A stretch of DNA of 38,441 bases, from positions 1-38,441 of the forward strand of contig VGZI01000034.1 in assembly GCA_016872605.1 (NCBI GenBank). Direction: 5' to 3'. The notes beneath the pieces are model-generated. The model was given only the letters and a program-made list of their open reading frames with translations. It did not search any database and was not told the DNA's origin. This DNA comes from Planctomycetota bacterium. Its GTDB lineage: Bacteria > Planctomycetota > Planctomycetia > Gemmatales > Gemmataceae. Below, piece after piece: positions 21,625 to 29,769 of the stretch (positions are counted from its first letter, which is position 1; every line of letters starts with the position of its first letter). A program made the position numbers and the translations under genes.

Positions 21625-22968
21625 ATGGCACGCGATTGCGAAGGCTTTTCACGCCGTGACTTTATCAAAGTCGGCTCGGCCGGTCTCCTCGGTCTGTCCT
21701 TGCCGCAACTGCTCCAACTCGAATCTCAGGCCCAGGCTTCGAACGGCCCGCGTCCGCGCGGCCGAGCGACCTCGGTCATCATGATCTGGCTCGCCGGCGG
21801 CCCGGCGACCATCGACATGTGGGACCTCCGTCCCAACGCTCCGGAAAACATCCGCGGCGAATTCCGCGAAATCAACACGTCGGCCGACGGCGTCCGCATC
21901 AGCGAACACCTGCCTCAGATGGCCCGCGTCATGGATCGCGCCACCGTCGTTCGCAGCCTGGCCCACACGATTCCGTCGCACGGCCCCGCCACGGTCTTCA
22001 TGACCACCGGCAACCTGCCGCGTCCGACGCTCCAGTACCCAGCGATGGGCTCGCTGGTCACCCGGCTCCTCCCCGCGGCCCCTGGCGTTCCTCCCTACGT
22101 CAGCTTCACCGAACTTCGCAACGGTTCCGCGGGCCAAGCTGGCTACCTCGGCACCGCCTACAATCCGTTCATCGTTGAAGGCGCTCCGGACACGCGTGCC
22201 GGCGCTGGCGGCGCCGGCACCGCCGCCAGCCTCCGCGTCCGCGGCATCACGCTGCCGACCGGCTTCACCCTCGAACAGCTGGAAAACCGCGACCGCTTGC
22301 TCCGCAACTTCGATGAAGGCATGGCCGACATCGATCGCAACGCCGACCTCGTCGGCGGCCTTGACGCGTTCCATCAGCAAGCCCTCGAAATCCTTCGCTC
22401 CGACAAGACCCGCAACGCCTTCGCGCTCGACATGGAACCGCTGTCGGTTCGTCAGCGTTACGGCATGACCCCGTTCGGACAAGGCGCGCTGGCCGCTCGC
22501 CGTTTGATCGAAGCTGGCGTCCGCTTCACCACCGTCAGCCTCGGCGGCTGGGACACGCACGGGCAGAACTTCGTCAACCTCCGCACCCGCTTGTTGCCGC
22601 AGCTCGACCAGGTCCTCTCGGCCCTGATCGGCGATCTCGGCGATCGCGGGATGCTGGAAAACACCATCGTCTACTGCGCCGGCGAGTTCAACCGCACGCC
22701 CCGCATCAACAACAACGCGGGCCGCGACCACTGGGCTCGCTCGATGGCGGTCGTGCTCGCGGGCGGCGGCTTCCGCGCCGGTTACGCTCACGGCACCACC
22801 GACACCAACGGCATGCAGCCGGCCAACGATCCCTGCACGCCGGACGACGTGTGCGCCACGATCTTCCAGCAGCTCGGCATTGACCCGCACATGGAACTGC
22901 AGACCCCCACGGGCCGCCCGATGCAGCTCTTCCGCGAAGGTCGCGCCATCGCTCGCTTGATCGGCTAA
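21625..22968 (+). CDS. Tat-exported DUF1501 protein
   Basis: 447 residues. The N-terminus is a twin-arginine signal, SRRDFIKVGSAGLLGLSLPQ, so the protein is exported folded. The body has the DUF1501 pattern of the alkaline-phosphatase-like superfamily: SVIMIWLAGGPATIDMWD with PNAPENIRGEF, HLPQMARVMDRATVVRSL, THTIPSHGP-type (AHTIPSHGPATVFMTTG), SLGGWDTHGQNF, YCAGEFNRTPRINNNAGRDH and VLAGGGFRAGYAHGTTD. The WDTH and GRDHW histidine/aspartate motifs are the likely metal-site residues. The partner DUF1549/DUF1553 protein lies just upstream. AAGGA stands 9 nt before the start codon, and a strong terminator follows the gene. Confidence 0.94.
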   Translation: MARDCEGFSRRDFIKVGSAGLLGLSLPQLLQLESQAQASNGPRPRGRATSVIMIWLAGGPATIDMWDLRPNAPENIRGEFREINTSADGVRISEHLPQMARVMDRATVVRSLAHTIPSHGPATVFMTTGNLPRPTLQYPAMGSLVTRLLPAAPGVPPYVSFTELRNGSAGQAGYLGTAYNPFIVEGAPDTRAGAGGAGTAASLRVRGITLPTGFTLEQLENRDRLLRNFDEGMADIDRNADLVGGLDAFHQQALEILRSDKTRNAFALDMEPLSVRQRYGMTPFGQGALAARRLIEAGVRFTTVSLGGWDTHGQNFVNLRTRLLPQLDQVLSALIGDLGDRGMLENTIVYCAGEFNRTPRINNNAGRDHWARSMAVVLAGGGFRAGYAHGTTDTNGMQPANDPCTPDDVCATIFQQLGIDPHMELQTPTGRPMQLFREGRAIARLIG

Positions 22969-22975
22969 ATGACTT

Positions 22976-23006
22976 GGCGAGCCGAGCGGCGTGAGCCGCC
23001 GGTTTG
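22976..23006. repeat. Single arm of the GGCGAGCCGAGC repeat family
   Basis: TTGGCGAGCCGAGCGGCGTG and the following AGCCGCCGGTTT match one arm of the repeats at 3116 and 14200. The inner GCGGCGTGAGCCGC can fold on its own. The opposite arm is missing, so this is a solo half-element. Confidence 0.65.
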
Positions 23007-23013
23007 GAAACTC

Positions 23014-23049
23014 AAAGGCCCCGCGATGATCTCTCATCGCGGGGCCTTT
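23014..23049. terminator. Strong bidirectional terminator
   Basis: AAAGGCCCCGCGATGA (23014-23029) pairs exactly with TCATCGCGGGGCCTTT (23034-23049) around a 4-nt loop. A-rich and T-rich ends on both sides fit termination of the plus-strand DUF1501 gene and of the convergent minus-strand gene that ends at 23155. Confidence 0.9.
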
Positions 23050-23154
23050 CGCGTTTCGCCACTGCTTCGTGTCTCGGATCGTTCCAAAGAAAGAACCCGG
23101 TGTCGGGCCGCCGCAGCCTAAAGATCGGCGCGCTCGAGCGGGAAATGTGTCAAA

Positions 23155-24477
23155 TCACGGCAGCACGATTTCGCGGATCAGGTCCAGGTCGCGGACGCCA
23201 AGGCGTTCGACGTGTTGCGGCACGACCGAGAACGTGACGATGAGTTGCTCGCCGCGCGGGCTGACGATCAGGTAGAAGTACTGCACCGTGCGCGTGCCGT
23301 CGAGCTCGCCGGTGGCGGCGACGCGATAGACGAGGTGATGCCCCTTGGCGGTGTCCTTGAGTTGCTTGCGTTCGATCTCCTTGGTCTCGGTCCAGCCCGG
23401 CGTCTTGGCCATCTCGTCCGCGAATCCGTCGAGGCTGATCACGTTCTTCACATCGATCTTCTTCCAGGCGGTGGCCGTGACCTGTGCCAAGAAGTCGCCG
23501 CGTTCGAGGTAGCGCATCACGAGTTGCGGGCTGTCCTCGGGGCTGGTGACGTGCCACTCGCGCGCGTGCTTCATCTCGAAGCGCTGCTTGGCGTCCTCGT
23601 GGCGAATCATGGTCAGATCGCTCGGCGGCGTCGCCGTCGTGGGTACTTTGACCATGGCGAACTTGTTGAGTTGTTCGGGTTCCTCGATGACGGTGCGTGT
23701 CAGCTTGATGGTGACATCGGCGGTCAGCGCCGGCGTGATCGGGCCCTGCTGGCGATCGTCCTTTTCATTCCATAACAGCGACACGACGCGCTGTTGCTTG
23801 ATGTCGAACACCAATTCGGCATTGACGACCATGGCGACCTCCGCGCCGAGGTTGATGCCTTGGATAGTGCCGGTCAGCTTGATCGAGGCAAGCTGGTCCC
23901 GCACCGAAACGAGGGTGCCCGTCAGCTTTTGGCTCACAATCCCGTCCAGCTCGCACAGCGCCAAGACGGCCGCGTTGGGAACGGTCCAGGTTGCGCCGAG
24001 ATCGACCGTCTTGCCGGGCAGCAAGCCGCCCAGCGCCATCGTGTCGAGGTGCTCTGTCAGTTCGATTTCGTCACGTGTCAAGGCGCCGTCGGGGCTGAAC
24101 GAGACGACATGCCCCTTGATCCGGTGGGCGACGAGGAACCGCCGTTTTTCGGGCAACGACCGCTTCGACGAGTCGTTGTTGTTGAAGATCATCGTCGACT
24201 CAGCGATGGCATAGTAACGCGCGACCTTATCGGCGACCGTCGCGCCGGCGTCGAGATAGCGTTCCAAGAAGACGTGCTTGGCCCGGGCCTTGTGTGGATA
24301 GGTCTGGTCCTTACCGGCTTGCTTGATCGTGATCTTGCCATCGAGCTCCATCGCTAACTCGTTTTTGAAGAAACGATCGGCCAGCGGCGCTTCGGTCAGG
24401 TCCACGCCTTGGGCGTGGGTCCAGGCGGCCGTGAGGAGGACGGAGAAAAGGCAGATCGCGAATCGGCAAGGCAGCAT
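23155..24477 (-). CDS. Secreted protein of unknown function
   Basis: 440 residues with a clear signal peptide (FAICLFSVLLTAAWTHAQ, 6-23). I do not recognise the N-terminal part (24-290), which is beta-rich, with alternating strands such as LDGKITIKQAG, HVVSFSPDGALTRDEIELTE and TADVTIKLTRTVIEE. The C-terminal 140 residues (RFEMKHAREWHVTSPEDSPQ onward, with RGDFLAQVTATAW and GDLD-like LGVRDLDLIREIVL) resemble the DcrB/PsbP-type alpha-beta sandwich by pattern; this is a guess. AAGGATTCACTC precedes the ATG. It lies downstream of the parvulin-type gene on the same strand, separated by an inverted repeat. Confidence 0.78.
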   Translation of the reverse strand: MLPCRFAICLFSVLLTAAWTHAQGVDLTEAPLADRFFKNELAMELDGKITIKQAGKDQTYPHKARAKHVFLERYLDAGATVADKVARYYAIAESTMIFNNNDSSKRSLPEKRRFLVAHRIKGHVVSFSPDGALTRDEIELTEHLDTMALGGLLPGKTVDLGATWTVPNAAVLALCELDGIVSQKLTGTLVSVRDQLASIKLTGTIQGINLGAEVAMVVNAELVFDIKQQRVVSLLWNEKDDRQQGPITPALTADVTIKLTRTVIEEPEQLNKFAMVKVPTTATPPSDLTMIRHEDAKQRFEMKHAREWHVTSPEDSPQLVMRYLERGDFLAQVTATAWKKIDVKNVISLDGFADEMAKTPGWTETKEIERKQLKDTAKGHHLVYRVAATGELDGTRTVQYFYLIVSPRGEQLIVTFSVVPQHVERLGVRDLDLIREIVLP

Positions 24478-24528
24478 GAGTGAATCCTTGTGCGAGTGGG
24501 GGGACGATAGCGGAATGGGAAGTCGATT

Positions 24529-24572
24529 CTTCGTTTAGCGCCCGCTGGGCGCTGGGCGGGCGCTAAACGAAG
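24529..24572. repeat. Perfect inverted repeat, CGTTTAGCGC family
   Basis: 17-bp arms CTTCGTTTAGCGCCCGC (24529-24545) and GCGGGCGCTAAACGAAG (24556-24572) are exact complements around a 10-bp spacer. It lies 7 bp after the stop of the parvulin-type gene. Confidence 0.93.
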
Positions 24573-24579
24573 ATGGCAA

Positions 24580-25857
24580 TTATTTTTTGCCCGGGGGGAC
24601 CACAGGCGGCATGGGCGTCGGCGCCGGGTCCATCGGCCTCAGGATCGGAACGGCCATTGGCGACGGCGCTTCCGGCAACGGCGCCACGCCACTGGGAGGC
24701 GTGATCGGCTGCGGCGTGGGCGGCGGCGGCACCTTGACCGGCACGTCGTTGTTAATCACCGGCGCGATCGGCGACGACGACTCCGGCGACACCACCGTGC
24801 TGTAGGACGGCGTTCCGCCATTATCCAGCACCTTTTTCGGCATTGCCTTCTTGTGCAATTCCGTGAACAATTCCGGAATCTTCTGAGCGATGCGAAGCTC
24901 TCTCATTTCTTTCGAGATCTCCAATCGGACATCTTCATAGCGCACCGCCGCGTTGGCCGGCAGTTGCTTTTCGCAGAACAGAATCACATACGTGCCGTCC
25001 TGCATCTTCATGAGCGGACCGACTTCGTTTTCCCTTAGGCGAAACGCCACGTCCTCAATATCCTTGTCGCCGAAGTGTTTGTGGATCGGCGGAATCTTGC
25101 CTTCCGCCTGCGCCAGTCCCGGGATGAAGCACTTCCGTGCCTGCTCGAGAAATTGCGTGCGGCCTTTCTTGGCCTCGTCAAAGACCTGCTGTGCGACCTT
25201 GGCGTTGTCCTTTTCGATGACGATCATCCGGCACTCGACCTTGGGTCCGTATTTGGCATCGAAGCCTTCGCGGATGTCCTTGTCGCCGATGGTCACTTTG
25301 GCGCGGACCAGCTTTTCCATCATGATCTTCGGGCGGATGACGTCTTCCTTCCATTCATAAAGCGTCTTGCCGAAACGGCGCAGGATGCTGTTGACGAATT
25401 CGTGCTGAGTCATGGGCGTGCCGAATTTGCGAAGGTCGTCTTGGAATCGCGCATCGACCTCGGCCTGTGTGGCGGTGATGCCGTGCTTGGAGCATTCCAT
25501 TTCGACGATCTTGCGATTGAGCATGAAGTCGAGGCGATCTGCCCCGAAACGGTCGATGAGGTATTCGCCAAGTTCGGCGCGGGTGACGACCATGTCGCCG
25601 TAGATGTAGGCGACGGGTCGCTGGATCGTTTTGAAGATGTCATCGGGAATGCCGGTGTCACGGGCATTGGCCTGCCGGAGTTTGCCCAAAAAGAAGCAGC
25701 CGACGCCGACGCCGATGACGAGAGCGAGCTGCCAAATCCAGGGGCATCGTTGCAAGAGCGCGAGCCAGCCGGTCGATTCCTCTGCGGCGGGGGCCGCGGG
25801 CGAAGATGGCGCCGGCGTGGCGCTCTCGGGCGGTTTGGTAAACGCGGTATTCTGCAT
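24580..25857 (-). CDS. Membrane-anchored SurA/PpiC-type peptidyl-prolyl isomerase
   Basis: 425 residues. A Pro/Ala-rich cytoplasmic N-terminus (1-35) is followed by one transmembrane helix (WIWQLALVIGVGVGCFFLGKL, about 42-62). Next comes a SurA-like chaperone region: VVTRAELGEYLIDRFG, LDFMLNRKIVEMECSKHGIT, then YEWKEDVIRPKIMMEKL. A parvulin-type domain follows (about 200-320: ECRMIVIEKDNAKVAQQVFD, then EVGPLMKMQDGTYVILFCEK). The tail (about 365-425) is almost only Pro, Ala, Val and Met. The protein probably assists folding of exported proteins outside the cytoplasmic membrane. GGAG lies 8 nt before the ATG at 25857, and a longer frame to 25938 is possible. Parvulin active-site residues could not be checked one by one. 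Confidence 0.85.
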   Translation of the reverse strand: MQNTAFTKPPESATPAPSSPAAPAAEESTGWLALLQRCPWIWQLALVIGVGVGCFFLGKLRQANARDTGIPDDIFKTIQRPVAYIYGDMVVTRAELGEYLIDRFGADRLDFMLNRKIVEMECSKHGITATQAEVDARFQDDLRKFGTPMTQHEFVNSILRRFGKTLYEWKEDVIRPKIMMEKLVRAKVTIGDKDIREGFDAKYGPKVECRMIVIEKDNAKVAQQVFDEAKKGRTQFLEQARKCFIPGLAQAEGKIPPIHKHFGDKDIEDVAFRLRENEVGPLMKMQDGTYVILFCEKQLPANAAVRYEDVRLEISKEMRELRIAQKIPELFTELHKKAMPKKVLDNGGTPSYSTVVSPESSSPIAPVINNDVPVKVPPPPTPQPITPPSGVAPLPEAPSPMAVPILRPMDPAPTPMPPVVPPGKK

Positions 25858-25908
25858 GGCCTCTCTCCTGACGTTCGGTATCCGTTCCGGAATGTCAATG
25901 CGCCGGAG

Positions 25909-25938
25909 GATATAGCGGAACTGTCCGAGAGAAATCAA
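25909..25938 (-). promoter_or_regulatory. Candidate promoter for the parvulin-type gene
   Basis: On the minus strand TTGATT (25933-25938) and TATATC (25909-25914) are 18 bp apart, about 50 bp before the ATG at 25857. Weak -35 box. Confidence 0.35.
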
Positions 25939-26281
25939 GGCTTTCTGGGCTGCGTCTATCGCGGCGGGTGAGTCGTGGGTCTATTCGCCGAATTGTCGTC
26001 TTTCTCCGCCGAAAAAACGCCCTTTCGCGTGGCGGAAGGCGGCAAAGGGGAGCACAAACAGCCGTTTCGATCAATTTCCATCGTGCGCGGGCCCTCCTTC
26101 GGCATTCGTCGCGCGGGCTCGGAGCTTGTCGATGATGGCAACCTGTTGGCTCGGCGCGAGCAATGCTTGTTGTAGGTCGGCTTCGAGCCCCGCGGCGACT
26201 TCTGCTTTGCCAAGCTCGCGCTCACCGTGACAGCCACGTTTGCAGGGCGCTCGCGCCACATAGCGTCCGTTGGCAGGCCGG
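25939..26281. other. Gene-poor stretch with one doubtful small ORF
   Basis: No recognisable gene. On the minus strand 26071-26259 (GTG start) is open for 62 codons. It could encode a short helical peptide with a CKRGC motif and an AEVAAGLEADLQQALL helix, but there is no ribosome site and no family is recognised. It may be a remnant of a decayed gene. Confidence 0.3.
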
Positions 26282-26359
26282 GTGAGTGACGAGTGGTGAG
26301 TGGCGAGAGAAGAAGTCCAATCTTATTCTCACCACTCGCACTCACCACTCGTCACTCAC
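26282..26359. repeat. Inverted repeat GTGAGTGACGAGTGGTGAGTG overlapping a stop codon
   Basis: Left arm 26282-26307 and right arm 26335-26359 are complementary over about 25 bp with a single-base bulge. The right arm contains the stop codon (26356-26358) of the minus-strand membrane protein gene. Within each arm the unit GAGTGRYGAGTGG is itself partly repeated. Confidence 0.85.
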
Positions 26360-27066
26360 ACGGCGTGCTTGCCTTGGCCGAACAAGGCCTCGGCGAAGTC
26401 GAGCGTCATCTTCAGAAGCTCGGGGCGATGTAACAACCCTTTCTTGCGTTCAACCTCCTGATATTGCCTACTCAACTTCTCCGCTTGAGGATAATCCTGG
26501 CGAACGAGGCACAGCTTGACCCGAATGCGCAGGAGGACATAATAGTCGGCATTGTCACCCTGTGTGAGCACGTTTTTGACCTCGGCGAAATGCCCCGACT
26601 CAAATTCCCACAGCGCGCAGATGCCGACGTAGTGGTCGTACCAGCCGGCCATGGCGCTCTTGGACAGCATCGGCACGATCTTGTCGAGCGTGTCGGTGCA
26701 GTGAATGTCGGAGTTCCCGTTGGTTGTACGGACCCGGATACAGCACGCCACGCATCCGAACAGCCCAATGCCCACCAGGAGCGCGGCCACGACATACAGG
26801 CTGCATGTCAGGAGGTCGTGAGTCGATACGAACGCCGCGATAGCGGAGAAGGCTGCAGCCAGTCCGATGAAGATCAGTGAGATTGGATCGAATGACCGCT
26901 TGACCTCGAGGCTGATGACCGTATGGAGTGGAATGCGCAAGACAAACGTGCCGTTCGTATTGATGCGCTGCAACTCCCCGTTGCAGATGCGCACCAGGGA
27001 CGATTCCATCTGGCATTGCACGTCGTCGCCTCCGCCGAAAGCATCTCGCCAATGGCTTGCAGACAT
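26356..27066 (-). CDS. Two-helix membrane protein of unknown function
   Basis: 236 residues. About 20-55 is a small beta-rich segment (LVRICNGELQRINTNGTFVL, then RIPLHTVISLEVKRSFDP) that looks like a bacterial PH-like element. Two adjacent transmembrane helices follow, LIFIGLAAAFSAIAAFVS (about 62-79) and LYVVAALLVGIGLFGCVACC (about 87-106). A cytoplasmic or periplasmic C-terminal half consists of paired helices (MLSKSAMAGWYDHYVGICAL, YYVLLRIRVKLCLVRQDYPQ, AEKLSRQYQEVERKKG) that resemble TPR units. No family is assigned. GAGGAGG lies 7 nt before the ATG at 27066. It is divergent from the gene at 27258, and its stop codon lies in an inverted repeat. Confidence 0.75.
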   Translation of the reverse strand: MSASHWRDAFGGGDDVQCQMESSLVRICNGELQRINTNGTFVLRIPLHTVISLEVKRSFDPISLIFIGLAAAFSAIAAFVSTHDLLTCSLYVVAALLVGIGLFGCVACCIRVRTTNGNSDIHCTDTLDKIVPMLSKSAMAGWYDHYVGICALWEFESGHFAEVKNVLTQGDNADYYVLLRIRVKLCLVRQDYPQAEKLSRQYQEVERKKGLLHRPELLKMTLDFAEALFGQGKHAV

Positions 27067-27193
27067 CGAGGGTCCTCCTCTGGCTATACACGACGTCGAC
27101 AGGCAGTGCGTCGACACAGATCTCATCATCAATATGAAAAAAGCCATGCGAATGCGCGGCGCCGATAGTTTGGCGAATCGTGGAAGAAAAAGC

Positions 27194-27222
27194 TTGCACA
27201 TCAATCGGCGCGACTTTAGAAT
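27194..27222 (+). promoter_or_regulatory. Sigma-70-type promoter for the 27.3 kb small gene
   Basis: TTGCAC (27194-27199) and TAGAAT (27217-27222) are 17 bp apart. The start is expected near 27229, leaving a leader of about 30 nt before the ATG at 27258. Confidence 0.65.
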
Positions 27223-27257
27223 GCGGCACGCAAACGACCTTGTCCGGAGCATTCCTC

Positions 27258-27647
27258 ATGAGCGAATCCATTGACCTGAGCGGAATCTATCGAGCCGAGG
27301 GCACGCAAGGCGCCGTTGTCTACGGCGCTGACGTGACCATCACCAAGCTCGGCAATGTCTATCAACTTCAATGGCGATCCGGGCCGAATTTGTGGACCGG
27401 CATCGGCGTCGTCCAAGGCAACGTCCTGGCGGTCGCAATGCTTGCCGGCGGAGACGGCGTTCTGGCCTATGCCATCGAGTCGACGGACGACGACATCGTC
27501 CTTCGCGGCATCTGGGCATATGCCGCGGACACCAGGCTCTCCACGGAGAACTTGTATCGCACGCGGGCTGCGGGCGACCGGCTCAAGCTGCCAACCGAGT
27601 TTCGGGGTCGCCGCGCGTATCCGCACGCGGGCGGACCTCGGTCCTAA
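27258..27647 (+). CDS. Small conserved-looking beta-barrel-like protein
   Basis: 129 residues, no signal peptide. The pattern is a repeating beta-strand domain: SGIYRAEGTQGAVVYGADVT, ITKLGNVYQLQWRSGPNLWT, GIGVVQGNVLAVAMLAGGDG, VLAYAIESTDDDIVLRGIWA, then LSTENLYR. The sequence YQLQWxxGxxxxxGIGxxxGNxLAVA with a following xGVxxYxI strand is familiar from several bacterial proteins of unknown function. I cannot assign an activity. GGAGC lies 7 nt before the ATG. The downstream ankyrin gene starts 62 bp later on the same strand. Confidence 0.8.
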   Translation: MSESIDLSGIYRAEGTQGAVVYGADVTITKLGNVYQLQWRSGPNLWTGIGVVQGNVLAVAMLAGGDGVLAYAIESTDDDIVLRGIWAYAADTRLSTENLYRTRAAGDRLKLPTEFRGRRAYPHAGGPRS

Positions 27648-27709
27648 ACCGTCGATTACGCGTCGGGTTCGTGCAGGACAATCATGAACGCAAACACAGG
27701 AACATGCTG

Positions 27710-28219
27710 ATGAGCTGGCAGTTGCATGCGGCGGCCGTCAAAGGGGACCTGAAATGGGCCCAGCGCGCCCTCGACGAAGGCGCGTCGATCAATGAACAGG
27801 ACGAGATCGGCTGGGCGCCCTTGCATCACGCCGTCGCCCACGGACACCCCGAGATGGTCGCTTTCCTGCTCGATCATGGCGCCGGCATCAACGACCGGGA
27901 TGGCAACGAAGGCTATACGCCGCTCATGCAGGCCTCGCTGTCCGGACACGTCGACGTCGTCAAAGTCCTGCTCAAGCGAGGCGCCGATGTGCATCGCCGC
28001 GACAAGCAAGGACGCAGCGCACTCATGGCCGCGCATCAAATCGGCGCGAGCGAGATCATCGAGTTGCTCGAAGACGCCGGCGCATCGCCGACGCGCGACG
28101 AAGAAGAAGCTCTCGCAGCCAACGTCTCCACCGGCTGCCTCCTGGTGGTGCTCCCGGAGGTGCTCGGCATCGTCGCTCTCATCGTCTGGGGCATCCTCAA
28201 GCTCTTCAGCGTTCTGTGA
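27710..28219 (+). CDS. Ankyrin-repeat protein with a C-terminal membrane helix
   Basis: 169 residues. Four ankyrin units are visible: LHAAAVKGDLKWAQRALDEG, then GWAPLHHAVAHGHPEMVAFL, GYTPLMQASLSGHVDVVKVL and GRSALMAAHQIGASEIIELL, each with the usual TPLHxAxxxGHxxVVxxLL frame. After a charged stretch (RDEEEALAAN) the protein ends in one hydrophobic helix (LLVVLPEVLGIVALIVWGIL) and a short KLFSVL tail. It is thus a tail-anchored binding domain facing the cytoplasm (inference from topology). AGGA 8 nt before 27710 sets this start over the ATG at 27704. It is probably co-transcribed with the gene at 27258. Confidence 0.88.
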   Translation: MSWQLHAAAVKGDLKWAQRALDEGASINEQDEIGWAPLHHAVAHGHPEMVAFLLDHGAGINDRDGNEGYTPLMQASLSGHVDVVKVLLKRGADVHRRDKQGRSALMAAHQIGASEIIELLEDAGASPTRDEEEALAANVSTGCLLVVLPEVLGIVALIVWGILKLFSVL

Positions 28220-28230
28220 GCGGCGCCGTA

Positions 28231-28296
28231 GGGACAAGCTGCCAGCTTGTCCCTGAGCCTTGGCTTGCTTGGGGGGACAAGCTAGCAGCTTGTCCC
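28231..28296. repeat. Two tandem hairpins GGGACAAGCTNNCAGCTTGTCCC
   Basis: Two near-identical palindromes, 28231-28253 and 28274-28296, each with arms GGGACAAGCT / AGCTTGTCCC, also pair with each other to form a longer inverted repeat flanked by GTA and TAC. They lie after the ankyrin gene and before the EF-hand propeller gene. Confidence 0.93.
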
Positions 28297-28349
28297 TACC
28301 ATTCATAATCTTTCTCCATGCAGCGTCTTAACTTCGTGGAGATTGAAGA

Positions 28350-29765
28350 ATGGATGTCGTGATTCTTTCGCTCGCACTCATCGCTATGCAATCCAGCGGC
28401 GACGCGGCTGGTTCGTGGTCGCAGTTTCGTGGTCCTGGCGGCGCCATTGCGGTAGGCAATCACGTGTTGCCCACCGAAATCGGGCCGAAGCAGTACGTCG
28501 TCTGGAAAACTCCCCTGCCGGTCGGCCATTCCTCGCCCGTCGTTCACGGTGACCGCATTTATCTCACCGGCGTCGAAGACGGCAAGCTCTTCACCATCGC
28601 CCTCGATCGTAACACAGGCAGAGAAGCCTGGCGCAAAGAAGCGCCGCACAAAGGGCTCGAAAAGGTCCACAAGATCGGCAATCCCGCCCAGTCCACCGCC
28701 GTCACTGATGGCACCCAGGTCATCGTCTTCTTCGGCTCCGCCGGCATGTTCTGCTACGACCGCGACGGCAAACAGCTCTGGCATGTCCCGATGGGCCCGT
28801 TCAAGACCGAGTTCGGCGCCGCATCGTCGCCGCTGCTCGTCGATGGCCGAATCGTCCTCACCCAGGATTACGATAACGATTGCTTCATCGCCGCCTTCGA
28901 TGTGAAAACCGGCAAGCAAATCTGGCGCACCGAACGCACCGAGTTCGGCGTCGGCTATGCATCGCCAATCCTCTGGACCGTCGACGGCAAGAAGCAGATC
29001 GTCCAAGCCGGCACGTTGCGCGTCGTCGGCTACGACTTCGACACCGGCAAGGAGATCTGGACCGTCGCCGGTATGGCCCGGATTTGCAACATGACGCCGA
29101 CCGTTGGTTCGGGCAACATTCTCTACGTCGGCGGCTGGGGCGCCGGCGCCGACCCAGGCGACATCATCGCCGTCCCCCCCTTCGACGAAATGCTCAAGAA
29201 ACACGACGCCAACAAGAACGGCCTCCTCGAAGCCGACGAGATTCCCAAAGGCCCGATCAAGGACCGCTTGCCGCAGTTCGACCGCAATCGCGACGGCAAG
29301 GTCGATCACGCCGAGTGGGAGAGCATGCGCCACATCTTCGGCGCCGCCAAGAATCGCATGGTCGCCATCCGCCCCGGCGGCAAGGGGGACGTCACCAAAA
29401 CGCACGTTCTCTGGGAGCAGACCAAGCAACTTCCGTACGTGCCGTCGCCGCTGGTCTACAACGATCTGATCTTCCTCGCCAAGAACGGCGGCCTCGTCTC
29501 CACGATCGATCCCAAGACCGGCAAGTCATTCAAATACGATCGCATCCAGGGGCGAGGCAACTACTACGCCTCGCCCGTGGCCGGCGACGGCAAAGTGTAT
29601 CTCTTCAGCGAGGACGGCAAGCTGACGGTCATCAGCGCTCGTGCCGAGTGGGAGATTCTCCATGCTGTCGATTTTGGCGATCAAGTGTTCGCCACCCCCG
29701 CCATCGTCGATGGCCGACTCTACGTTCGGACCGGCGGACATTTGTATTGTTTTGGCGGCAAGTGA
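28350..29765 (+). CDS. Secreted PQQ-like beta-propeller protein with two inserted EF-hands
   Basis: 471 residues, with a short signal peptide (VVILSLALIAMQSSGDAA) and then WSQFRGPGGAIAVG, the usual opening. Propeller blades include SSPVVHGDRIYLTG, SSPLLVDGRIVLTQ, ASPILWTVDGKKQIVQ, PSPLVYNDLIFLAK, ASPVAGDGKVYLFS and ATPAIVDGRLYVRT. Between blades, residues 278-328 form a helix-loop-helix pair with two canonical 12-residue calcium loops, DANKNGLLEADE (286-297) and DRNRDGKVDHAE (311-322). Both have Asp at 1, Gly at 6 and Glu at 12. The calcium sites may lock the propeller or link secretion to calcium (inference). GGAG lies 8 nt before the ATG at 28350. Confidence 0.9.
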   Translation: MDVVILSLALIAMQSSGDAAGSWSQFRGPGGAIAVGNHVLPTEIGPKQYVVWKTPLPVGHSSPVVHGDRIYLTGVEDGKLFTIALDRNTGREAWRKEAPHKGLEKVHKIGNPAQSTAVTDGTQVIVFFGSAGMFCYDRDGKQLWHVPMGPFKTEFGAASSPLLVDGRIVLTQDYDNDCFIAAFDVKTGKQIWRTERTEFGVGYASPILWTVDGKKQIVQAGTLRVVGYDFDTGKEIWTVAGMARICNMTPTVGSGNILYVGGWGAGADPGDIIAVPPFDEMLKKHDANKNGLLEADEIPKGPIKDRLPQFDRNRDGKVDHAEWESMRHIFGAAKNRMVAIRPGGKGDVTKTHVLWEQTKQLPYVPSPLVYNDLIFLAKNGGLVSTIDPKTGKSFKYDRIQGRGNYYASPVAGDGKVYLFSEDGKLTVISARAEWEILHAVDFGDQVFATPAIVDGRLYVRTGGHLYCFGGK

Positions 29766-29769
29766 CCTT

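Noticed and set aside
26071-26259. 62-codon minus-strand ORF as a real gene
   Set aside because: GTG start without a ribosome site and no recognisable family; kept only as a note on the gene-poor stretch.
27371-27709. Long upstream extension of the ankyrin ORF
   Set aside because: It lies in a different frame over the well-supported gene at 27258-27647; the ankyrin start at 27710 has an AGGA site.
28231-28296. CRISPR-like repeat
   Set aside because: Only two copies, each a palindrome with a 20-bp gap; no array and no cas genes anywhere in the window.
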